Below are positions 59,840 to 64,000 of a stretch of DNA of 64,000 nucleotides, one piece after another. Within the stretch, counting starts at the first letter, position 1, and each line of letters starts with the position of its first letter. The stretch comes from Anaerorhabdus furcosa (GTDB lineage Bacteria > Bacillota_I > Bacilli_A > Erysipelotrichales > Erysipelotrichaceae). A program made the translations under genes and the position numbers. The notes under the pieces are model-generated. The model was not told the origin of the DNA. It ran no database searches and worked only from the letters and a program-made list of their open reading frames with translations. Location of the stretch: NCBI RefSeq assembly GCF_900167375.1, contig NZ_FUWY01000003.1, positions 1 through 64,000 of the forward strand. The letters run 5' to 3'.

Positions 59840-60865
59840 TTACTTTACATATTCAAGTAATAATTGAACACTAGATTCAACAGCTTGAATATGACTTCTT
59901 TCCATTCCGTGACTTGCATGAACTCCAGGACCAATAAGCGCACCTTTGATGTTGTTTGATGATCTAAGTGCCGTTGATACATCTGATCCATACATTGGAT
60001 ATATATCTACTGCATAGTTTAATTTATTCTTCTTAGCAATATCAATTAACTTAGAAGTCATTTCATAATCATATGGACCACTACTATCTTTCGCACAGAT
60101 TGATACATCATATTCAGTACATGCTAAGTCTGTTCCAATACATCCCATATCAACACCAAGAAGTTCTGTAATATCACTTGGAATCCAAGCTCCACCATGA
60201 CCAACTTCTTCAAAAACTGTAATCATAAAATATGTCTTGTGAGATAATTTCATTTTGCTTGAAGATATTTGTTCAAGAACGCTAAATAAAATCGCAACAC
60301 TTAACTTATCATCCAAGAATCTCGATTTGATAAAGCCACTTGGTGTAATTTCAACATTGGGTTCAATGGCAATGAAATCACCATGATGTATCCCTAGTTT
60401 TTCTACATCTTCTTTATTTTTTACAATTTCATCAATTCTTACTTCCATTGTATCTTCATTACGTTCTAGTGTTGTTGCATCCTTATACACATGAATACTT
60501 GGTGAATTACTTAATATTGTTCCAGTATATACTTTTCCATCGCGTGTATAAATTCTGCAATACTCTCCATCTAATGTATTCATAATAGGACCACCTACTT
60601 TAGTAACCGCAAGTTTCCCATCTGCTTTTATTGAACGAACCATTAACCCTAAAGTATCTGCATGTGCACAAACACCTTTAGCCTCTTGATTCTTCCCCTC
60701 AACTTCAATAATTAAATTCCCTTTTTGAGTTACACTAGTCTTAAAACCTAAATGCTCTGCTTCTTTCTTTAAATAGTCAATCGCATTTTTTGTAAAACCT
60801 GATGGACTATCAATTTTCAATATTTTCTCTACTAATTCCATCGTATATTTTTTATTAAATTTCAT
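59840..60865 (-). CDS. M42-family metallo-aminopeptidase
   Basis: The binuclear-metal residues are visible: GVCAHADTLG (H68, D70), FLDDKLSVAIL, FEEVGHGG (Glu general base and ligand) and GPGVHASHGMERSH near the C terminus. The PDZ-like insert domain occupies about residues 75-180. At 341 residues it fits the PepA/FrvX/YsdC group of large multimeric aminopeptidases (or cellulase-like M42 members). It is directly coupled to the GNAT gene (no gap) and to the AEC transporter, suggesting one transcript. Confidence 0.92.
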   Translation of the reverse strand: MKFNKKYTMELVEKILKIDSPSGFTKNAIDYLKKEAEHLGFKTSVTQKGNLIIEVEGKNQEAKGVCAHADTLGLMVRSIKADGKLAVTKVGGPIMNTLDGEYCRIYTRDGKVYTGTILSNSPSIHVYKDATTLERNEDTMEVRIDEIVKNKEDVEKLGIHHGDFIAIEPNVEITPSGFIKSRFLDDKLSVAILFSVLEQISSSKMKLSHKTYFMITVFEEVGHGGAWIPSDITELLGVDMGCIGTDLACTEYDVSICAKDSSGPYDYEMTSKLIDIAKKNKLNYAVDIYPMYGSDVSTALRSSNNIKGALIGPGVHASHGMERSHIQAVESSVQLLLEYVK

Positions 60866-61369
60866 TTATTTTATCCCCTTCTCATAAGCAATTCTTGGTG
60901 CATTATCCATAACATACACTTTTCCACATTCAACAAATCCATTCTTTTCTATACATCTTCTCATTGATTGATTTAATTCATGTGTATCAATTCTCATATA
61001 GTTTACACCTTTTTCTAAAGCTTGTAACTTAGCAAATTCAAAAAACTCTTTCGCTAGTCCTTTCCCTTTAGCATTTTGATTAATCGCTATTCTGTGGATT
61101 ACACAATAAGGTTCATCTGCTAACCAATTACCCTCAATGACCGCATAATAGGGGTCTCTATCAAAAGAAAGCATACACGTACCTAAGATCTCTCCATTTT
61201 CTTCTAAGACATAATTGTGTTTACTTTCGATATCATGAATGACTGTATCGATATTAGGATATCCATTTTGCCATTGGGGTATATTTTTTGATTTTAAATA
61301 CTCTTGTGCTTGTTGGATAATGTTATAAATTACATCTTTATCTTCAAGTTTAGCTAATCTAATTTCCAT
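60866..61369 (-). CDS. GNAT-family N-acetyltransferase
   Basis: The 167-residue protein has the acetyl-CoA-binding core IHRIAINQNAKGKGLAKEFFEFAK and the C-terminal NYMRIDTHELNQSMRRCIEKNGFVECGKVYV. The N-terminal part (IRLAKLEDKDVIYNIIQQA) is standard. It acetylates a primary amine of an unknown molecule or protein. It is the first gene of the GNAT-M42-AEC operon and its stop abuts the M42 start. Confidence 0.88.
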   Translation of the reverse strand: MEIRLAKLEDKDVIYNIIQQAQEYLKSKNIPQWQNGYPNIDTVIHDIESKHNYVLEENGEILGTCMLSFDRDPYYAVIEGNWLADEPYCVIHRIAINQNAKGKGLAKEFFEFAKLQALEKGVNYMRIDTHELNQSMRRCIEKNGFVECGKVYVMDNAPRIAYEKGIK

Positions 61370-61488
61370 AATTCTATTCCACCTTAATATCTATCTAATA
61401 TAGTACCACAAGTTAATCTTAGTTGATAAACAAACAAGAATTAGAAAGAAGTAATTTTTGTATTATCTTTTCCTTATGCGCAATATAA

Positions 61489-61508
61489 AAACGAACCGGA
61501 GTTCGTTT
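61489..61508 (-). terminator. Terminator of the UvrA-like gene
   Basis: AAACGAAC (61489-61496) and GTTCGTTT (61501-61508) form an 8-bp stem with loop CGGA; leftwards it runs into TTTTTATAT. Confidence 0.8.
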
Positions 61509-61513
61509 ATATT

Positions 61514-63763
61514 TTACTTAACTGATTTTCTTAGATATTCTGCCGTTATTGTATTTGATGATTCTATCATTTCTAATGGAGTACCCGTAAATACCACTTC
61601 TCCTCCTTTAGTTCCACCATCAGGGCCAATATCAATGATGTAGTCTGCTAACTTCATGACATCCAGATTATGTTCGATAACCACTACGGTATTTCCTCTT
61701 TCCACAAATCTTTCAAGCAATCTCATGATATTTTTAACATCTGAAGCATGTAATCCAGTAGTTGGTTCATCAAGTAAATAGATATTTCCCTTTTGATCTA
61801 AATATTTAGCTAACTTAATTCTTTGTAACTCACCACCTGATAAAGTTGACATCGGTTGACCTAATGATAGATAAGATAAGCCAACCTCTTGTAAAGCATG
61901 AATCTTCTTGTATATTTTCTTATTGTCTTTAAAGAACTCTAACGCATCATCAACTGTAAGTTTTAATATCTCTAAAATATTTTTCCCAAGATAAGTATAA
62001 GAGAGTGATTCATTACTATATCGATTACCTTCACAAACTTCACAGGTTGTAATTACTGGATCCATAAAGACAAGTTCAGTAACGATAACCCCTTTACCCT
62101 TACAATTAGGACATGCACCTTTACTATTAAATGAGAATAATGATGGCTCTACATGATTTGCATCAGCAATAAGTTTTCTTATTTCATCAAAGAATCCAAG
62201 ATAAGTCACTGGCATTGATCGATTTGTCGCGGTGATGGATGATTGATCAACAATAATAACTCGTTCTTCGTACTCTTTTGCAAACACATCTCGAAATAAA
62301 CTTGATTTCCCAGATCCAGCCACACCCGTTACAACGCACAATACATTTTCAGGGACATCTACTGATACATTCTTTAGGTTGTGTACTGAAGCATTTCTGA
62401 TGGGTAAATAATGAGTTGCACATCGTGGATTATTTTTGACTTCAATCTTTTCACACATTGCCATTCCCGTTAATGTATCCGTCTTTAACAAATCAGAATA
62501 ACTTCCTTGATACAGAACTTCTCCACCATATTTACCTGCACGAGGCCCAACATCAATAATCTCATCTGCTATTGATATGACATCTTTATCATGTTCAACA
62601 ACAAGCACTGTATTCCCTTTATCTCTTAAACTTTTAAGCAATTGTGTCATACGATATACATCTCGTGGGTGCATCCCTGTACTTGGTTCATCAAAAATAT
62701 AGATAAGCCCTGTTAATGAACTTCCCATATATCGTACTAGTTTTAATCGTTGGGCTTCTCCTCCAGAAAGTGTTACCGATTCTCTATTCATACTCAAATA
62801 AGGTAATCCAATATCAATCATTCTAGTTAGTGATGAAACTAAAGTCTCAACAATACTCACCCCTCGAGGATCCTTTACTTCCTTTAGTACATCTCTAAGT
62901 TGAGTAAACTCCATCTCACACATTTCATCAATACTATACCCATTAATCTTACATGACCGTACTTGCGTATTGAGTCTTTTTCCATGACAATCATCACACT
63001 CATGCTCAATAACCAGTTTCTTTAATCTTGCGATTGTTTGATCACTCGAATTTGATAAGTCTCTTTTTATTAGAAGTCGTTCCATATAGTTATAAATGCC
63101 TTCCATCTTTTTATGAACTTGGGAACCACCTTTTTCATAAGCACCATAAAGCATCAAATTCTTTTCTTCTTTTGTATAATTTTTCCATTTTTTATCTAAA
63201 TCAAATAATCCTGTCGATGTAATCTGTTTCCAATACCAGTTATCAACGTGATGAGCAGGAATATCCAACATATCTTCATTAAGACTTTTATCCTCATCAA
63301 TAACTTGTTTCATATCCACATCCACAACTTTTCCAATCCCAAAGCACGTTGGACACATTCCACTTGGGTCATTAAATGAAAAATAAGATGCCGTTCCAAC
63401 ATAAGGAGTTCCAATACGTGAATACAATAATCGCAGTGCAGAGTACATATCACTGATTGTCCCTACAGTTGAACGTGCATTACCACCTAGTCGTGATTGA
63501 TCAATGATGACAGAGGCTGTTAAGTTATCAATGTAGTCAACTCTTGGTTTTACATACTTAGGTAATCTTCCTCTTATAAAAGCGGAGTATGTTTCATTCA
63601 TCTGTCTTTGACTCTCTGCTGCAATGGTATCAAAGACAATACTTGATTTACCTGATCCAGATACTCCCGTAAATACGACTATTTTCTCTTTGGGAATCGC
63701 TAGTGATACATTCTTTAAATTGTTTTGTGTTAAGCCTTTGATGATAATCTTGTTATGTTCCAT
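61514..63763 (-). CDS. Short UvrA-like ATPase (class III, UvrA2 type)
   Basis: Two ABC-type ATPase halves carry GVSGSGKSS and GVAGSGKSS P-loops, LSGGEAQRL and LSGGELQRI signatures, and FDEPSTGMHP and LDEPTTGLHA Walker B motifs. Zinc-finger cysteine pairs (CPTCFGIGK, CDDCHGKR, CPNCKGKG, CEVCEGNR) are seen. From ATG 63763, which follows GGAGGAG, it has 749 residues, against about 940 for UvrA. The UvrB-binding insert of the first ATPase half seems absent, so it probably does not do standard nucleotide excision. UvrA2-like proteins are linked to resistance to DNA-binding drugs. The role here is unproven. Confidence 0.9.
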   Translation of the reverse strand: MEHNKIIIKGLTQNNLKNVSLAIPKEKIVVFTGVSGSGKSSIVFDTIAAESQRQMNETYSAFIRGRLPKYVKPRVDYIDNLTASVIIDQSRLGGNARSTVGTISDMYSALRLLYSRIGTPYVGTASYFSFNDPSGMCPTCFGIGKVVDVDMKQVIDEDKSLNEDMLDIPAHHVDNWYWKQITSTGLFDLDKKWKNYTKEEKNLMLYGAYEKGGSQVHKKMEGIYNYMERLLIKRDLSNSSDQTIARLKKLVIEHECDDCHGKRLNTQVRSCKINGYSIDEMCEMEFTQLRDVLKEVKDPRGVSIVETLVSSLTRMIDIGLPYLSMNRESVTLSGGEAQRLKLVRYMGSSLTGLIYIFDEPSTGMHPRDVYRMTQLLKSLRDKGNTVLVVEHDKDVISIADEIIDVGPRAGKYGGEVLYQGSYSDLLKTDTLTGMAMCEKIEVKNNPRCATHYLPIRNASVHNLKNVSVDVPENVLCVVTGVAGSGKSSLFRDVFAKEYEERVIIVDQSSITATNRSMPVTYLGFFDEIRKLIADANHVEPSLFSFNSKGACPNCKGKGVIVTELVFMDPVITTCEVCEGNRYSNESLSYTYLGKNILEILKLTVDDALEFFKDNKKIYKKIHALQEVGLSYLSLGQPMSTLSGGELQRIKLAKYLDQKGNIYLLDEPTTGLHASDVKNIMRLLERFVERGNTVVVIEHNLDVMKLADYIIDIGPDGGTKGGEVVFTGTPLEMIESSNTITAEYLRKSVK

Positions 63764-63850
63764 ACTTTTCTCCTCCATCATTTGTTCAATCACTATACAC
63801 TCTACCACCGTGGAAGAGTCAACCACTATTTAATGACTTACCAGATAAAA

Positions 63851-63880
63851 ATAAGAAATGGATTTTCATCCATTTCTTAT
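63851..63880 (-). terminator. Terminator overlapping the stop of the right-edge gene
   Basis: ATAAGAAATGGAT (63851-63863) and ATCCATTTCTTAT (63868-63880) form a perfect 13-bp stem with a four-base loop; leftwards TTTTTATC follows. Confidence 0.85.
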
Positions 63881-64000
63881 AAATCTTCATATGTTATCAA
63901 TTCAACATTATTATTTGTAATAAATTCTTTGATTTTTCTTGATGTTGCTGCTGCTAAATCCTTCATGCGAATTGCAGTATATGTAGACAATGGAAATAAC
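63877..64000 (-). CDS. Unidentified protein, C-terminal 40 residues only
   Basis: The open frame enters from the right edge and stops at 63877-63879. The visible end reads ...LFPLSTYTAIRMKDLAAA and finishes VELITYEDL. It is too short to assign to a family. The stop codon lies inside a strong terminator stem, which supports this being a true gene end. Confidence 0.6.
   Translation of the reverse strand, partial: LFPLSTYTAIRMKDLAAATSRKIKEFITNNNVELITYEDL

Overview
The window is low-GC, AT-rich bacterial DNA with strong Shine-Dalgarno sites, many rho-independent terminators, UGG-encoded tryptophan, lipobox lipoproteins, FtsH/Hpt/TilS clustering and a long list of sugar, nucleoside and polyol uptake operons. 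This points to an anaerobic or gut-type Firmicute; an Erysipelotrichia-like lineage is a guess, and no rRNA or other decisive marker is present. The anaerobic sulfatase-maturating enzyme supports an anaerobic lifestyle. I see no tRNA, rRNA, CRISPR array or complete insertion sequence.

Layout. 1-2.8 kb: the N-terminal 922 residues of a large secreted von Willebrand A/MucBP-like surface protein that runs off the left edge. 2.9-9.9 kb: a LacI-regulated sugar ABC operon (regulator, binding lipoprotein, double ATPase, permease, Gfo/Idh/MocA dehydrogenase, sugar isomerase/epimerase) with two matching palindromic operators and a cre-like site at the promoter. 10-13.9 kb: a MerR-controlled aldo/keto reductase-flavodoxin-FMN reductase operon with a textbook 19-bp-spacer promoter, then a fused chromate transporter. 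13.9-21.4 kb: a DUF885 lipoprotein, then housekeeping genes ftsH, hpt, tilS, a frameshifted PemK/MazF-like gene and a WecA/TagO-type glycosyltransferase. 21.5-24.3 kb: a TauE/SafE permease, an esterase and an S66 peptidase.

24.3-33.3 kb is a tight seven-gene nucleoside-salvage operon: an ADP-ribosylglycohydrolase-family enzyme, a BMP-type nucleoside ABC transporter, a nucleoside hydrolase and an M20 amidohydrolase. Facing it at 34.2-37.7 kb is an operon of a Cys-type sulfatase, ribokinase and the radical-SAM sulfatase-maturating enzyme. The nucleoside hydrolase and the ribokinase would join through free ribose. Between the two operons lie two ungapped tandem copies (about 348 bp, offset 501 bp) of a small cassette. 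Each copy has an extended -10 promoter, a near-perfect Shine-Dalgarno site buried in a conserved hairpin, a 28-residue hydrophobic peptide gene, a strong terminator and a possible antisense promoter inside the gene. This looks like a duplicated type I toxin-antitoxin-like system and is the most interesting feature here.

37.8-47.7 kb: a HAD phosphatase, two VOC proteins, threonine ammonia-lyase, a LysR regulator divergent from a split chromate transporter pair, a scar where a glycerate kinase and a sugar isomerase have both lost their 5' halves, yaaA, a CPA2 antiporter divergent from a second LysR gene, and an acyltransferase. 47.7-49.9 kb: a Schlafen/AlbA_2-type gene bracketed by 135-bp direct repeats of the acyltransferase 3' end, like a remnant of a target-regenerating insertion. 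49.9-57.2 kb: a PRD-activator-controlled galactitol-type PTS operon with class II aldolase, DhaK, DhaL and HAD phosphatase. 57.4-58.8 kb: a two-gene XRE/HipA-like kinase module with an operator in its promoter. 58.9-64 kb: auxin-efflux-type carrier, M42 peptidase, GNAT, a short UvrA-like ATPase, and the 3' end of an unidentified gene at the right edge.
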